NCBI RefSeq assembly: GCF_002086635.1
Contig: NZ_MVHD01000006.1
Span: 1-64,000 of the forward strand
Reading direction: 5' to 3'
Length of the DNA: 64,000 bases
From: Mycobacterium alsense
GTDB lineage: Bacteria > Actinomycetota > Actinomycetes > Mycobacteriales > Mycobacteriaceae
Made by a program: the position numbers and the translations under genes
In this document: in pieces, positions 32,962 through 42,092 of the stretch
How positions within the stretch are numbered: the first letter of the stretch is position 1
Layout: each line of letters begins with the position of its first letter
The notes under the pieces: model-generated
The model's database searches: none
What the model saw: the letters and a program-made list of their open reading frames with translations, nothing else
Told to the model about the DNA's origin: nothing

Positions 32962-34626
32962 TCAGCCGTTGTCCGCCTGCTCGCGCGCCCACCGGTAGTC
33001 GGCCTTGCCCGACGGGCTGCGCTCGATCACGGGGCGGAACACCACGGCTTTGGGAAGCTTGTAGCGCGCCAACGACTTTGACGCGTGCGCGACCAGTTCG
33101 TCGGCGTCGGCACTCGCGCCGTCGGCCAGCGCGACCACGGCGACGACCTCCTGGCCCCACCGCTCGCTGGGCCGGCCGGCGACCACCACGTCGGCCACCG
33201 CCGGGTGCGACGCGATCGCGGTCTCGACCTCCTCGACGAAGATCTTCTCGCCGCCGGAATTGACGCACACCGAGTCGCGGCCGAGCAACACCACCGACCC
33301 CTCGGCGGTATGGCGCGCGCGGTCGCCCGGCACCGCGTAGCGCACCCCGTCGATCACCGGGAATGTCTTGGCGGTCTTGGCCGCATCCCCCTTGTAGCCG
33401 AGCGGAACGTAGCCGCGTTGCGCGAGCCATCCCATGCCGTCGTGACCGGGTGTCAGGATCCTGGACAGGTCCTCGGACGCCACGAAGGTGTCCGGCCCGG
33501 CGTTGAACGTGCCGGTCGACACCGCCGCCGAGGTCGACATGTGGTGCATCTGCGCCCCGGTCTCCGAGGACCCGACGCCGTCGACGACGACGGCGTTCGG
33601 CAGCGCCTCGAGCAGGCGCTGCTTGACGTACGGGGTCAGCAGGGCGCCGCCGTTGGCGACCACGGCCAGCGACGACACGTCGGCTGTCCCGTCTTTCCGG
33701 CCCTTCTCGATGGCCGCCACCAGAGGCCGTGCCATCGCGTCGCCGACCACCGTCACCGTCATCACCTTCTCGCGCTCGATGGTGCGCACGACGTCCTCGG
33801 CGTCGAAATGGTCGACGATCGAGGGGAAGACGACAGACTGGCCCGTCGTGATCGCGGTCATCACGCTCCACTGCGCGGCGCCGTGGATCAGCGGCGGCAG
33901 GATCATCAGCCTGGTGCCGGGACCCGCGGCCGCCCCGGCTGCGATCTCGTCGATGGATCCAAACGGCTCCCCGGTCAGGAGACTTCGGCCGCCGAAGGAC
34001 GTCATGAAGATGTCGTGTTGGCGCCATAGCACCCCCTTCGGCATTCCCGTCGTGCCGCCGGTGTACAGGACGTAGAGGTCGTCGGGCGAGTGTTGCACGG
34101 GCGGCGGCTCGGGCGAACGGGACGCCAGCGCGGCCTCGTAATCCACCGCCCCGTAGAGCAAGTCGTTGCCCGAGTCGTCGGCGATCTGAATCAGCACGCG
34201 CAGCTGTGGGAGGTCCGGCAGGACCTCGGCCACGCGCGGCGCGAACGCGGCGTGGTAGAGCAAGGCGGTCGCGCCGGCATCCTTCAGCAGGTAGAGGAGC
34301 TCGTTCTTGACGTAGCGGAAGTTGACGTTGAAGGGGGCGACCCGCGCCTGAAAACTGCCCAGCAATGTCTCGACGAATTCCGGTCCGTTGTAGGCGTACA
34401 GGCCGAGCAGGTCCTGGCCCACCTCGTGCCCGGCAAGCTCGGAGCGCTCGGTGTGGCACCCCAGGCCCCGCGAGTGCAGGTAGGCGGCGAGCCGGTTGGC
34501 CCGATCGAGGACCTGGGCGTAGCTGTAGCGCCGCTCGCCGTGGATCACCAGCTCGCGGTCGGGGATCGCCGCCGCGACGGCATGGGCGACCGCGGGCACG
34601 GTGAATTGCGTTGTGGTGTCGGACAT
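32962..34626 (-). CDS. Acyl-CoA synthetase (FadD family)
   Basis: A 554-residue CoA ligase with LYTGGTTGMPKG, DGVGSSETGAQM, PGDRARHTAEGSVVLLGRDSVCVNSGGEKIFVEEVE and the terminal lysine region PSGKADYRWAREQ. It is a clear paralogue of the ligase at 23703-25346. ATG 34626 has GAGAGG nearby upstream. It follows the thioesterase by 8 bases in a run with the Rieske oxygenase, the isochorismatase-like protein and the thioesterase, so ring oxidation and CoA activation are encoded together. Confidence 0.9.
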   Translation of the reverse strand: MSDTTTQFTVPAVAHAVAAAIPDRELVIHGERRYSYAQVLDRANRLAAYLHSRGLGCHTERSELAGHEVGQDLLGLYAYNGPEFVETLLGSFQARVAPFNVNFRYVKNELLYLLKDAGATALLYHAAFAPRVAEVLPDLPQLRVLIQIADDSGNDLLYGAVDYEAALASRSPEPPPVQHSPDDLYVLYTGGTTGMPKGVLWRQHDIFMTSFGGRSLLTGEPFGSIDEIAAGAAAGPGTRLMILPPLIHGAAQWSVMTAITTGQSVVFPSIVDHFDAEDVVRTIEREKVMTVTVVGDAMARPLVAAIEKGRKDGTADVSSLAVVANGGALLTPYVKQRLLEALPNAVVVDGVGSSETGAQMHHMSTSAAVSTGTFNAGPDTFVASEDLSRILTPGHDGMGWLAQRGYVPLGYKGDAAKTAKTFPVIDGVRYAVPGDRARHTAEGSVVLLGRDSVCVNSGGEKIFVEEVETAIASHPAVADVVVAGRPSERWGQEVVAVVALADGASADADELVAHASKSLARYKLPKAVVFRPVIERSPSGKADYRWAREQADNG

Positions 34627-34634
34627 CACGCCTC

Positions 34635-35261
34635 TCACGGCTGGTGGGGTAGCAGACGGACCATCAGGCCGGTGGCTTCGCTGAGCAGCGTGCCGTCGGC
34701 AGCCGTCATGCTAGCCGCCACGAAGTACTTCCTTCCCTCGACCTCGCTGATCCGGCCCTCGGCCCGCAGGGGCTCGTCGATGGGGGTGATGTTGCGGTAA
34801 TCGACGTGCAGGAAGGCGGTGCGGGTGGGTGGACAGCCGGCGCCCGATACGACCATCCCGAACAGCCAGTCGTAGAACAACGGGATCATGCCGCCGTGCA
34901 CGGCGTTGTTGCCGCCCACGTGCGCGCGGGTGAAGTGCCCGTCCATGATGACGCCGTCCGGCCCGGACTCGGTGACCAGCCAGGGCGGCAGCAGGGGGTG
35001 GCCCAGCCCGGGCAGCCCGATGACCCGCCCTCCCGGTGCCACGCCCTGCGGCGCCGGGTGCCCGTCGAGCATCGCGCAGGCCTCCTCGACGTGTTCGGCC
35101 GCCGCCGTCCACGCCGGGCTGTCGGTGGAGACGGCCAGGTCCTGCAGCCGGCGCAGGGCCGCGACGAACCTTCCCAACCCGGGAGGCGCGTGCTCGGCCG
35201 GCTGGATCTGGGGGAATCCGCCCGGGGAGCCCGCGGGCGCCGCGGGGGCCGTCTCGGTCAT
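34635..35261 (-). CDS. Hotdog-fold thioesterase (PaaI-like)
   Basis: A 208-residue protein with the active-site phrase NAVHGGMIPLFYDWLFGMVV, in which HGG and the aspartate are the PaaI-type signature, and a proline-rich, probably flexible N-terminus (MTETAPAAPAGSPGGF). It resembles the thioesterase at 16459 in length and layout. ATG 35261 overlaps the isochorismatase-like stop (ATGA). The likely role is hydrolysis of a CoA thioester made by the adjacent FadD; substrate unknown. Confidence 0.82.
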   Translation of the reverse strand: MTETAPAAPAGSPGGFPQIQPAEHAPPGLGRFVAALRRLQDLAVSTDSPAWTAAAEHVEEACAMLDGHPAPQGVAPGGRVIGLPGLGHPLLPPWLVTESGPDGVIMDGHFTRAHVGGNNAVHGGMIPLFYDWLFGMVVSGAGCPPTRTAFLHVDYRNITPIDEPLRAEGRISEVEGRKYFVAASMTAADGTLLSEATGLMVRLLPHQP

Positions 35262-35875
35262 GTGCGCCCCCACGCCCGCAGCAGGTCGTCGGTCGTGGTG
35301 ATGGTCGCGAGCAACGATAGCGTGTGGGCGATCACGGCTTCTCCGTACTCGGTGGGCACGCCGGCGACGGCGTCCCTGGGGACGACGACGCGGTAGGCGG
35401 CGTTGACCGCGTCCATGACGACGTTGGGGATCGCGATGTTCAGCGAGACGCCGACCACGACGATGGTGGACACGCCGAGGTTGCGCAGCACCGCGTCGAG
35501 GTCGGTGCCGCCCATCGGCCCGACGCCGTGCCAGCGCCGCAGCACCAGATCGGTTGGCTCCGGACCGAATTCGGGCAACACCGCAGCCCCCGGCGTGCCC
35601 GGATGGATGTTGATCTCGCCGCCCCCGAGCGCGAAGATCTTGGCGTTGTGGTTGGAGCCGAGCCCGTCCGGGCGCCGCTGTACCAGGCAGTGCACGACGT
35701 GAACCCCCGCCGCCCGCGCCGCCGGCAGCAGCCGCGCGATGTTCGGCAGCGCGACGCGGCGCGCCTCGGCGGCCAGCACGCCCAGCCCGGCGTCGGGGCC
35801 GACGACGGCGCCCTGGAGCTCCTGGGTGACGATCGCGGTGTGCCGCGGCGCCGCGAGGTCCTCGAGTCCGGTCAT
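35258..35875 (-). CDS. Isochorismatase-family protein with substituted catalytic triad
   Basis: A 205-residue cysteine-hydrolase fold protein, aligned by 'HTAIVTQELQGAVVGP' at the first strand and 'LRNLGVSTIVVVGVSLNIAIPNVVMDAVNAAYRVVVPRDAVAG' at the core. The family triad is Asp-Lys-Cys. Here the positions hold Glu19 (T-Q-E-L-Q), an arginine in LRRWHG (R113/R114) and Ala148 (SLNIAI), so classical hydrolysis is unlikely. It is translationally coupled with both the Rieske oxygenase upstream and the thioesterase downstream. Either it has another chemistry or it is a binding or accessory protein. Confidence 0.8.
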   Translation of the reverse strand: MTGLEDLAAPRHTAIVTQELQGAVVGPDAGLGVLAAEARRVALPNIARLLPAARAAGVHVVHCLVQRRPDGLGSNHNAKIFALGGGEINIHPGTPGAAVLPEFGPEPTDLVLRRWHGVGPMGGTDLDAVLRNLGVSTIVVVGVSLNIAIPNVVMDAVNAAYRVVVPRDAVAGVPTEYGEAVIAHTLSLLATITTTDDLLRAWGRT

Positions 35876-36864
35876 GCGGGCACGTCGTAGAACTGGGTGG
35901 CCCACTTCCGCAGTGCCAGATAGCCTTCCGCGTCGACCTTGGACAGCGGCGGGCGTTCCACGTACTTCTGGTAACGCCAGATTTGCAGGTCGTCGAAGAC
36001 GGTGGACAGGAACTGCTTCTGGATGACCTCGCGCAGCTTGCCCGACGGCGCGGCGGCGGTGTCGCCGGGGTTGCGTGGCCACCAGATCGAGTAGAACAGG
36101 TCGGAGCACTCGTCGTCGACGGGCGTGCAGGTGAATATCAACCGATGGTTTTGCGCGCCCTCGAAGACGCTGATCGCCCCGCCCAGGCCGAACAGGTGGC
36201 TGTGAAAGCGCAACGCGAGGGCTTGCGGGTCGTCGCTGCTCGCGTCCGGCCAGCCGGCGATGAACTGCCATTCGTGGTCGACGATCTTCCAGTCCAGCAC
36301 CCTGGGCGTCACGGTGGCGTGGTGCACGTACTCGAAATGGGCGCTGTCGGGGGCATTCTCGGCCACGATCTGCGGATGCACCGGCTCGCGCTCCGCGCGC
36401 CGGGAGAACTCCGGATACGCCCGGTAGTAGGCCGCCGGGTCGGTCTCGAACTGTGGGAACTTTTCGAAGATGTCCGGCATCTCCCATTGCGGCTCCTTGC
36501 CTTCGGGCTGGTGCCAGATGAACACGCAGTCGTGCTGCTCACGGACCGGGTAGACCCGCAGCCGCAGCGCGCGGTTGGGCCGGTCGGGCTGGTAGGGGAT
36601 GTACTTGTTGCGGCCGTCCGGGCCCCAGCGCCACCCATGGAAGGGGCACTCGACGCAGTCGCCGACCACCTTGCCGCCATGCCCGATGTGCGCGCCGAGG
36701 TGTTTGCAGTGCGCCTCCAGCACGTGCAGCCCACCGGAGTGGTCGCGGTATGCCACCAGGTCCTCGCCGAAATAGTGCAGCGGCCGCACCTCGCCGACCG
36801 GGAATTCGGGCGACCAGCCGACCATGAACCAGCCGGTGACCTTCCAGGTGAAGGGCACTTTCAC
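35872..36864 (-). CDS. Rieske non-haem iron oxygenase, KshA-like
   Basis: A 330-residue terminal oxygenase. The Rieske cluster ligands are C53-x-H55 and C73-x2-H76 (AHCKHLGAHIGHG...DCVECPFHGWRWG). The mononuclear iron site is in the segment ENAPDSAHFEYVHHA, whose D-x2-H-x4-H spacing is canonical. The architecture resembles the oxygenase of 3-ketosteroid 9-alpha-hydroxylase, which needs a separate reductase; none is in the window. GTG 36864 is chosen because AGGAGG lies 6 bases upstream. It is divergent from the Baeyer-Villiger-type monooxygenase and leads the run to the thioesterase and fadD. Confidence 0.9.
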   Translation of the reverse strand: MKVPFTWKVTGWFMVGWSPEFPVGEVRPLHYFGEDLVAYRDHSGGLHVLEAHCKHLGAHIGHGGKVVGDCVECPFHGWRWGPDGRNKYIPYQPDRPNRALRLRVYPVREQHDCVFIWHQPEGKEPQWEMPDIFEKFPQFETDPAAYYRAYPEFSRRAEREPVHPQIVAENAPDSAHFEYVHHATVTPRVLDWKIVDHEWQFIAGWPDASSDDPQALALRFHSHLFGLGGAISVFEGAQNHRLIFTCTPVDDECSDLFYSIWWPRNPGDTAAAPSGKLREVIQKQFLSTVFDDLQIWRYQKYVERPPLSKVDAEGYLALRKWATQFYDVPA

Positions 36865-36887
36865 GCCGTGGCCTCCTGCGATCGTTG

Positions 36888-36908
36888 ATACTAAGTCGGT
36901 TACAGTAT
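36888..36908. promoter_or_regulatory. Divergent promoter with ATACT-N11-AGTAT inverted repeat
   Basis: Between the Rieske oxygenase (36864) and the monooxygenase (36948), ATACT (36888-36892) and AGTAT (36904-36908) form an inverted repeat, the right arm lying in TACAGTA. It can serve as paired -10 elements and/or a shared operator controlling both oxygenases. Confidence 0.45.
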
Positions 36909-36947
36909 AGATTTCAGCAGTTCGGCCATCGCGTGGCAAGGAGCTCT

Positions 36948-38591
36948 ATGGGTCCAGCGGCTGTCGCAGCGGCCGACGCCGACGCGCGCTATGACGCGCT
37001 CGTCATCGGCGCCGGCTTCTCCGGCCTGTACATGCTGCACCGGCTGCGCGAGCTCGGCATTCGCACCCGGGCGTTGGAGAAGGCCGAAAGCGTCGGCGGC
37101 ACCTGGCTTTTCAATAGATATCCCGGCGCCCGCTGCGACATCGAGAGCATCGAGTACTCCTACAGCTTCTCCGACGAGATCCAGCAGGAGTGGGTCTGGA
37201 CCGAGACGATGCCGGCCCAGGCCGAGGTCGAGGCCTACCTCAATTTCGTCACCGACCGGCTCGATCTGCGCCGCGACATCGCGTTCGACACCGAGGTCGT
37301 CGCGATGACCTTCGACGAGGCGGCCGCCGAATGGCTGGTGCGCACCGCGGCGGGCCATACGCTCGCGGCGCCGTTCGTCGTCGCCGCCACCGGCATCCTG
37401 TCGGTCCCGCTGAAGCCCGACATCCCCGGCATGGGCGCCTTCGGCGGGACATCGCTGTTCACCAGCCGCTGGCCCGGGGAGGGTGTCGACCTCGTCGGCA
37501 AGCGCGTCGGGGTCATCGGCACCGGCTCGACGGGGGTGCAGCTCATCCCCGTTGTGGCCCGGGAAGCCGCGCAGCTCTATGTGTTTCAGCGTTCCCCGGC
37601 GTACACCCTGCCGTGGCGGGTGCGGCGGTTCGAGCCCGGCGAGCTGGACGAGATGAAGGCCCGGTACGGCGAAATCCGGGCGGCACAACGCGCCCACCCC
37701 GTGGGCGCGGCGCGGCTGAGCGCGTTCTCGGTGCTGCTGGACATGCTCGCCCGGCCGCCGTTGAAGGCGGCGACGCGCGAGGAGCAACTGCGCGCCATCG
37801 ACGAGCATGGCGTGATGGGCGCGCTGAACTGGGGCGACATCTTCTTCGACATCGAGGCCAACCGGATGGCCGCCAAGCTCTACGGGGAGGCCGTCGCCCG
37901 GATCGTCAAAGACCCGGACACCGCGGCCGCCCTGGTGCCCGACCACCCCTTCGCCTGCAAGCGACCGATCATCGACCAGGGCTACTACGAGACGTTCAAC
38001 CGGGACAACGTCACGCTGGTCGACCTGCGCAGGGCGCCGATCCGCGAGGTGACACCCACGGGAATCCGCACCGAAGACGGCTCGTACGACCTCGACGCGC
38101 TCGTCTACGCGACCGGGTTCGACGCCATGACCGGCGCGCTCGGCCGCATCGACATCCGCGGCCGCGGCGGGCTGTCGCTCGCCGAGTTCTGGGCCGACCG
38201 GGGGCCGCTGTCCTATCTCGGCCTGGCGGTCGCGGGCTTCCCCAACCTGTTCACCGTCCAGGGCCCCGGCAGCCCCAGCGCCGCAACGAACTTCGTGGCG
38301 GCGCTCGAGCAGCACGTCGAATGGATCGGCGACTGCATCGCGTACCTGCGCGCCAACGAGATCCGCACCATCGAGGCGCTGGCCACCGCGCAACAGGAGT
38401 GGATCGACCACGCCACCTCGCTCGTCGCGCCGACGGTGCTGGTTCACCCCTCGTGCAACTCCTGGTACAACGGTGGCAACGTGCCCGGCAAGAAACGGAT
38501 GTACATGGGCTATACCGGTGGAATCCCCGAATACCGACGCCGCTGCGACGAGATCGCGGCGGGCGGATACAGCGGCTTCAAGCTCGGGTAG
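36948..38591 (+). CDS. Flavin-containing monooxygenase, Baeyer-Villiger type with atypical fingerprint
   Basis: A 547-residue FAD/NADPH monooxygenase. The FAD site is G21-A-G-F-S-G26 and the NADPH site is G191-T-G-S-T-G196. GGTWLFNRYPGARCD, typical of Baeyer-Villiger monooxygenases, is present. The family fingerprint FxGxxxHxxxWP appears as FGGTSLFTSRWP (165-176), with phenylalanine F171 instead of histidine. It would insert oxygen next to a ketone, forming an ester or lactone. AAGGAG stands 6 bases before ATG 36948. The operon continues with an alpha/beta hydrolase that could open the product. Confidence 0.88.
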   Translation: MGPAAVAAADADARYDALVIGAGFSGLYMLHRLRELGIRTRALEKAESVGGTWLFNRYPGARCDIESIEYSYSFSDEIQQEWVWTETMPAQAEVEAYLNFVTDRLDLRRDIAFDTEVVAMTFDEAAAEWLVRTAAGHTLAAPFVVAATGILSVPLKPDIPGMGAFGGTSLFTSRWPGEGVDLVGKRVGVIGTGSTGVQLIPVVAREAAQLYVFQRSPAYTLPWRVRRFEPGELDEMKARYGEIRAAQRAHPVGAARLSAFSVLLDMLARPPLKAATREEQLRAIDEHGVMGALNWGDIFFDIEANRMAAKLYGEAVARIVKDPDTAAALVPDHPFACKRPIIDQGYYETFNRDNVTLVDLRRAPIREVTPTGIRTEDGSYDLDALVYATGFDAMTGALGRIDIRGRGGLSLAEFWADRGPLSYLGLAVAGFPNLFTVQGPGSPSAATNFVAALEQHVEWIGDCIAYLRANEIRTIEALATAQQEWIDHATSLVAPTVLVHPSCNSWYNGGNVPGKKRMYMGYTGGIPEYRRRCDEIAAGGYSGFKLG

Positions 38592-38600
38592 CTGAGGGCC

Positions 38601-39722
38601 ATGCCAAACGCGCTGAGCCTCGCCAGAAACGTCGCCCGCGAGCTGGCCATGGTCCTGCCGCGCACGCTGGCGGGCCTCAACGAATCGACCGGTTGGGCCC
38701 CGACGTCGCCGCGCGGGGTGCGTCAGTTCGGCGAGGTCATGCTGGACGAGCTTGTGCTGAGCGGCTTTTCGTTGCTGGCCGGCAGCCCGGCGGGGATGCG
38801 GCCGCTGGACGCCTGCACCGCGGCGGCCGACGAGTTGTCGACACTGGGCATCGACGGCGCGCACGCCGAGCCGAAGCCGCTGCGGGCGACCTCGGTGCGG
38901 CGCCGGCGCCTGCCCGGCCCGCGCGGCGGGCTGGCCTACGAACGCGTCAAGTTCGAACACGACCCGCAACTGCCGGCGACGCTGGAGGCAGATGGCCTGG
39001 GCGGCCCGGCGCGGGCGGTGGTGCACGTGTGCCGGCACGCCGACGGCCCGCGGCCGTGGCTGGTGTGGGTCCACGGCGCCGGGCAGGGCGGCACCGAGGA
39101 TCTGGTGCTGTCGCGGATCGGCCGGATCCATCACGGGCTGGGCTTCAACGTCGCCATGCCGGTGCAGCCCGGGCACGGTTGCCGGCGCGGCGAATGGCCG
39201 GCCTACCCGGACACCGATCCGCTCGGCAACGTCGCGGGCATGATGCGCGCGGTGTCGGAGGTCCGCGCCGTGCTGCGCTGGGTGCGGCCGCAGGCCACCG
39301 CCGTTGTGGTGGCGGGGATTTCGATGGGCACCCCGGTGGCCGCGCTGGTCAGCCACCTCGAACGGCAGGTCGACGCGGTGGCGCTGTACACCCCGATCCT
39401 GGGGCTCAACGCGATGATCGCGCAGCACATGGGGCGCTTCGGCCAATCCCGCGCGGGGTTCCGGGAGCTGCTGGGATCGGAGGAGGTCTCGAAGCTGACG
39501 TCGGTGATCGATCCGCTGCGGGTCGACCCCGCGCCGCCACCGCACCGACGGCTCATCGTGGGGGCGTGGCACGACCGCATGGCGATGCGCGAGCCCGCGC
39601 TCGCGCTGCAGGAACGCTGGGGCGGCCGGCTGTACTGGTACGACGGCAGCCACGTCGGGCACATCTTCTCCCGGCGCGTGCAGGGGGTCACCGAGCGCTT
39701 CCTGCGTGAGGTCGCGGGGTGA
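38601..39722 (+). CDS. Alpha/beta hydrolase
   Basis: A 373-residue hydrolase with the oxyanion strand 'WLVWVHGAGQGG' (about 153-164), the nucleophile elbow GISMG (S241), an acid candidate in GAWHDRM and a histidine in GSHVGHIF (H351 or H354). The N-terminal 100 residues are an arginine/leucine-rich extension. It begins 10 bases after the monooxygenase stop; hydrolysis of the ester or lactone made by that enzyme is the natural proposal. Its stop overlaps the next start (GTGA). Confidence 0.82.
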   Translation: MPNALSLARNVARELAMVLPRTLAGLNESTGWAPTSPRGVRQFGEVMLDELVLSGFSLLAGSPAGMRPLDACTAAADELSTLGIDGAHAEPKPLRATSVRRRRLPGPRGGLAYERVKFEHDPQLPATLEADGLGGPARAVVHVCRHADGPRPWLVWVHGAGQGGTEDLVLSRIGRIHHGLGFNVAMPVQPGHGCRRGEWPAYPDTDPLGNVAGMMRAVSEVRAVLRWVRPQATAVVVAGISMGTPVAALVSHLERQVDAVALYTPILGLNAMIAQHMGRFGQSRAGFRELLGSEEVSKLTSVIDPLRVDPAPPPHRRLIVGAWHDRMAMREPALALQERWGGRLYWYDGSHVGHIFSRRVQGVTERFLREVAG

Positions 39723-40102
39723 CGGCGGCGACCCGCACGGCCCGCGAGGTCGTCGAGCTGTACAACCTGGTGGTCTGGAACGAATCCGACCTCGAGTTGG
39801 CCGGGGAGTTGTTCGCCGACACCGTCATCCGGCACGAGGTCGGTGCGGCGCTCACGCTGACCCGCGAACAGGCGGTCAACCGGGTCAGGGACACCTGGGC
39901 GGCGCTCGACAAGCTGCATTTCGACCTGAATGTCGTCGTCGCGGGCGATGACGGCGAGCACGTCGCGATCGTCTACGACTCGACGATCACCACCAAGGAC
40001 GGCGGCGGGACCCACGTCGCGAGCATCGAGGTGTTCCGCGTCGTCGACGGCAGGATCACCGAGGTCTGGAACTGCGGCTACCAGCAAGGAGTGTGGAATT
40101 GA
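39719..40102 (+). CDS. SnoaL-like / NTF2-fold protein
   Basis: A 127-residue alpha+beta barrel. The helical start 'TAREVVELYNLVVWNESDLELAGELFADTVIRHEVG' and the sheet 'VAIVYDSTITTKDGGGTHVASIEVFRVVDGRITEVWN' are standard for the SnoaL/NTF2 superfamily, which includes polyketide cyclases, ketosteroid isomerases and many proteins of unknown role. GTG 39719 overlaps the hydrolase stop. Next to oxygenases, an isomerase, cyclase or epoxide-hydrolase-like role is possible, but no diagnostic residue pair is clear. Confidence 0.78.
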   Translation: MTAATRTAREVVELYNLVVWNESDLELAGELFADTVIRHEVGAALTLTREQAVNRVRDTWAALDKLHFDLNVVVAGDDGEHVAIVYDSTITTKDGGGTHVASIEVFRVVDGRITEVWNCGYQQGVWN

Positions 40103-41145
40103 GCGTCGGCGCGCTTGGCGAGTTGGGCTACTACCTGCTGGCCGGGGCCGGCGGCGAGGGGCCCGCGACCCTGATGGACGAGGCCCGCCGCGGCGAGGAG
40201 CTGGGCTTCGGGACCGCGTTCATCTCCGAGCGCTGGAACGTCAAGGAAGCGTCGTCCCTGGTCGGTGCCGCGTGTGCGGTCACCACCCGCATGCAGATCG
40301 CCACGGCCGCAACCAATCACAACACCCGCCACCCGCTGATCACCGGGTCGTGGGCGACCACCATGCACCGGCTGTCCGGGGGCCGCTTCACGCTGGGCAT
40401 CGGGCGCGGCATCGCCGCGATCTACGGCGCGTTCGGCATACCGGCGGTGACGACCGCCCAGATGGAGGACTTTGCGCAAGTGATGCGCAGGCTGTGGCGC
40501 GGCGAGGTGATCTTCAACCACGACGGCCCGATGGGCAAGTACCCCATCCTGTTTCTCGACCCCGACTTCAAGGAGGACATCCGCCTGGCGCTGGTGGCCT
40601 TCGGCCCCAACACGCTGCGGCTCGGTGGCCGCCTGTTCGACGACGTCATCCTGCACACCTACTTCACGCCGGAAACGTTGCAGCGCTGCGTCACGACGGT
40701 GAAGTCCGCCGCCGAGAAAGCCGGCCGCGACCCCGACGGCGTGCGGGTGTGGTCGTGCTTCGCCACCGTGGGCGACCACCTACCCGAACAGCTGCGGCTG
40801 AAGAAGACGGTCGCGCGGCTGGCAACCTACCTGCAGGGCTACGGCGACCTGATGGTGCGGACCAACGGCTGGGATCCCGCCGTGCTGCAGCGGTTCCGGG
40901 ACGATCCGGTGGTGACGTCGATCGCGGGCGGGATCGACCACAAGGCCAGCCCCGAGCAGATCGAACACATCGCGACGCTGATTCCCGACGAATGGCTGGA
41001 ACCGTCGGCCACCGGCTCGGCCCGGCAGTGCGTGGAGCGCATCCGCAAGGAATTCGACTACGGCGCCGACGCGCTGATCATGCACGGTGCTACGCCCGAT
41101 GAGCTCGAGCCGATCGTCGCGGCGTATCGCGCCGGTTCTCCTTGA
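40099..41145 (+). CDS. LLM-class F420-dependent oxidoreductase
   Basis: A luciferase-like TIM barrel of about 348 residues that would use coenzyme F420 (or FMN) as hydride carrier. It has 'GELGYYLLAGAGGEG' at the N-terminus, FGTAFISERWNVKEA, AATNHNTRHPL and LGIGRGIAAIYGAFG. TTG 40099 is preferred because AAGGAG (40086-40091) lies 7 bases before it and it overlaps the SnoaL-like stop; GTG 40093 is an alternative with poor spacing. It is the last gene of the monooxygenase operon, and its 3' end overlaps the convergent epimerase by 56 bases. Confidence 0.85.
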   Translation: MSVGALGELGYYLLAGAGGEGPATLMDEARRGEELGFGTAFISERWNVKEASSLVGAACAVTTRMQIATAATNHNTRHPLITGSWATTMHRLSGGRFTLGIGRGIAAIYGAFGIPAVTTAQMEDFAQVMRRLWRGEVIFNHDGPMGKYPILFLDPDFKEDIRLALVAFGPNTLRLGGRLFDDVILHTYFTPETLQRCVTTVKSAAEKAGRDPDGVRVWSCFATVGDHLPEQLRLKKTVARLATYLQGYGDLMVRTNGWDPAVLQRFRDDPVVTSIAGGIDHKASPEQIEHIATLIPDEWLEPSATGSARQCVERIRKEFDYGADALIMHGATPDELEPIVAAYRAGSP

Positions 41146-42091
41146 CGTAGGCGGAGCTGCGGATCACGAACCACGTGGCGAGCGGGCGAACGAGGCGGAC
41201 CAGGAGCCCCAGGGCCCCGAGATCCTGTCTCACATCGGCCAACTGGTCGTCGAGCCCCCGCTCCTGGTACCGCAGCAGGCGCTGGCCCTCCTCGGTGTCC
41301 ACCCAGTCGCCGAAGAAGCGCGGGGGACGCCGGCGCACGAACGCGTCGATCGGGATCGGACCGATCCCCATCGCACCCATCAGGGCGGTGACGAAGTCGT
41401 AGTAGGTCATGCGGCAGCCCTCGCCGCCGGCTATGTAGAGGACCTTCCCGATCGAGTCCGCGCAGTCCACGGCCCGCGCGAACGCGGTCCCGGCGTCGGT
41501 GGGGTGGAGGAATTCGAAGCGCGCGTCGGGGCTGAACTCGAACATGATGCTGGGGTCCTGCGCCTGCATGTGCAGCGGCGTCACCGCCGCAAGCCGCAGG
41601 ATGCTCCACCGCAGCCCCGACTGCCGGATCGCCCGCTCGCACTCCACCTTGTGGCGCCCGTACTCGTCGGTGGGGCACACGGGAGCGTCGACGCGCAGCG
41701 GGGGCTCACGGTCCTGGACGTCGCCGAAGATGCCCTGCGACGACGCGAACACCAGCCGCTTGGCCGTGGGCGAGGCCTGCATCTGCGCGATCAAATCCTT
41801 TGTGGCGTCGACGTTTACCCGCCGGGCCAGATCGGGCGCCCGGTCCGCGGCCGGCGGGATGATGGCCGCGAGGTGGATCACCGCGTCCACCCCCGCCAGC
41901 GCATCCCGCAGCGACTCCGGGTTGGTGATGTCGCCCCAGACGAACCGCGCCCGCCCCGCAAAGCCGGCGGCGAGTTTGCGCGCCCTGCGCGATTCGAGGT
42001 CGAAGCCGACGACGTCGTGGCCCTCGTCGAGCAGCGCCGCCAGGGTCTCCAGGCCGATGCTGCCCAGCGCGCCCGTCAACAACACCTTCAT
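41090..42091 (-). CDS. NAD-dependent epimerase/dehydratase (extended SDR)
   Basis: A 333-residue extended SDR with the cofactor loop LLTGALGSIGLETLAAL at the N-terminus, D of GFDLESRR, and the catalytic YGRHK. It would act on a nucleotide sugar or on a hydroxy/keto lipid such as a 3-beta-hydroxysteroid-type alcohol. It is the last gene of the AveC-like/AAA+/VWA operon, beginning one base after the VWA gene's TGA. Its 3' end lies antisense to the end of the F420 oxidoreductase gene. Substrate unknown. Confidence 0.85.
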   Translation of the reverse strand: MKVLLTGALGSIGLETLAALLDEGHDVVGFDLESRRARKLAAGFAGRARFVWGDITNPESLRDALAGVDAVIHLAAIIPPAADRAPDLARRVNVDATKDLIAQMQASPTAKRLVFASSQGIFGDVQDREPPLRVDAPVCPTDEYGRHKVECERAIRQSGLRWSILRLAAVTPLHMQAQDPSIMFEFSPDARFEFLHPTDAGTAFARAVDCADSIGKVLYIAGGEGCRMTYYDFVTALMGAMGIGPIPIDAFVRRRPPRFFGDWVDTEEGQRLLRYQERGLDDQLADVRQDLGALGLLVRLVRPLATWFVIRSSAYVKENRRDTPRRSARAHRA

Positions 42092-42092
42092 G

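Noticed and set aside
30884..33000. Insertion sequence or phage as cause of the two broken genes
   Set aside because: No transposase, terminal inverted repeats or target duplications are visible; simple deletions explain both remnants.
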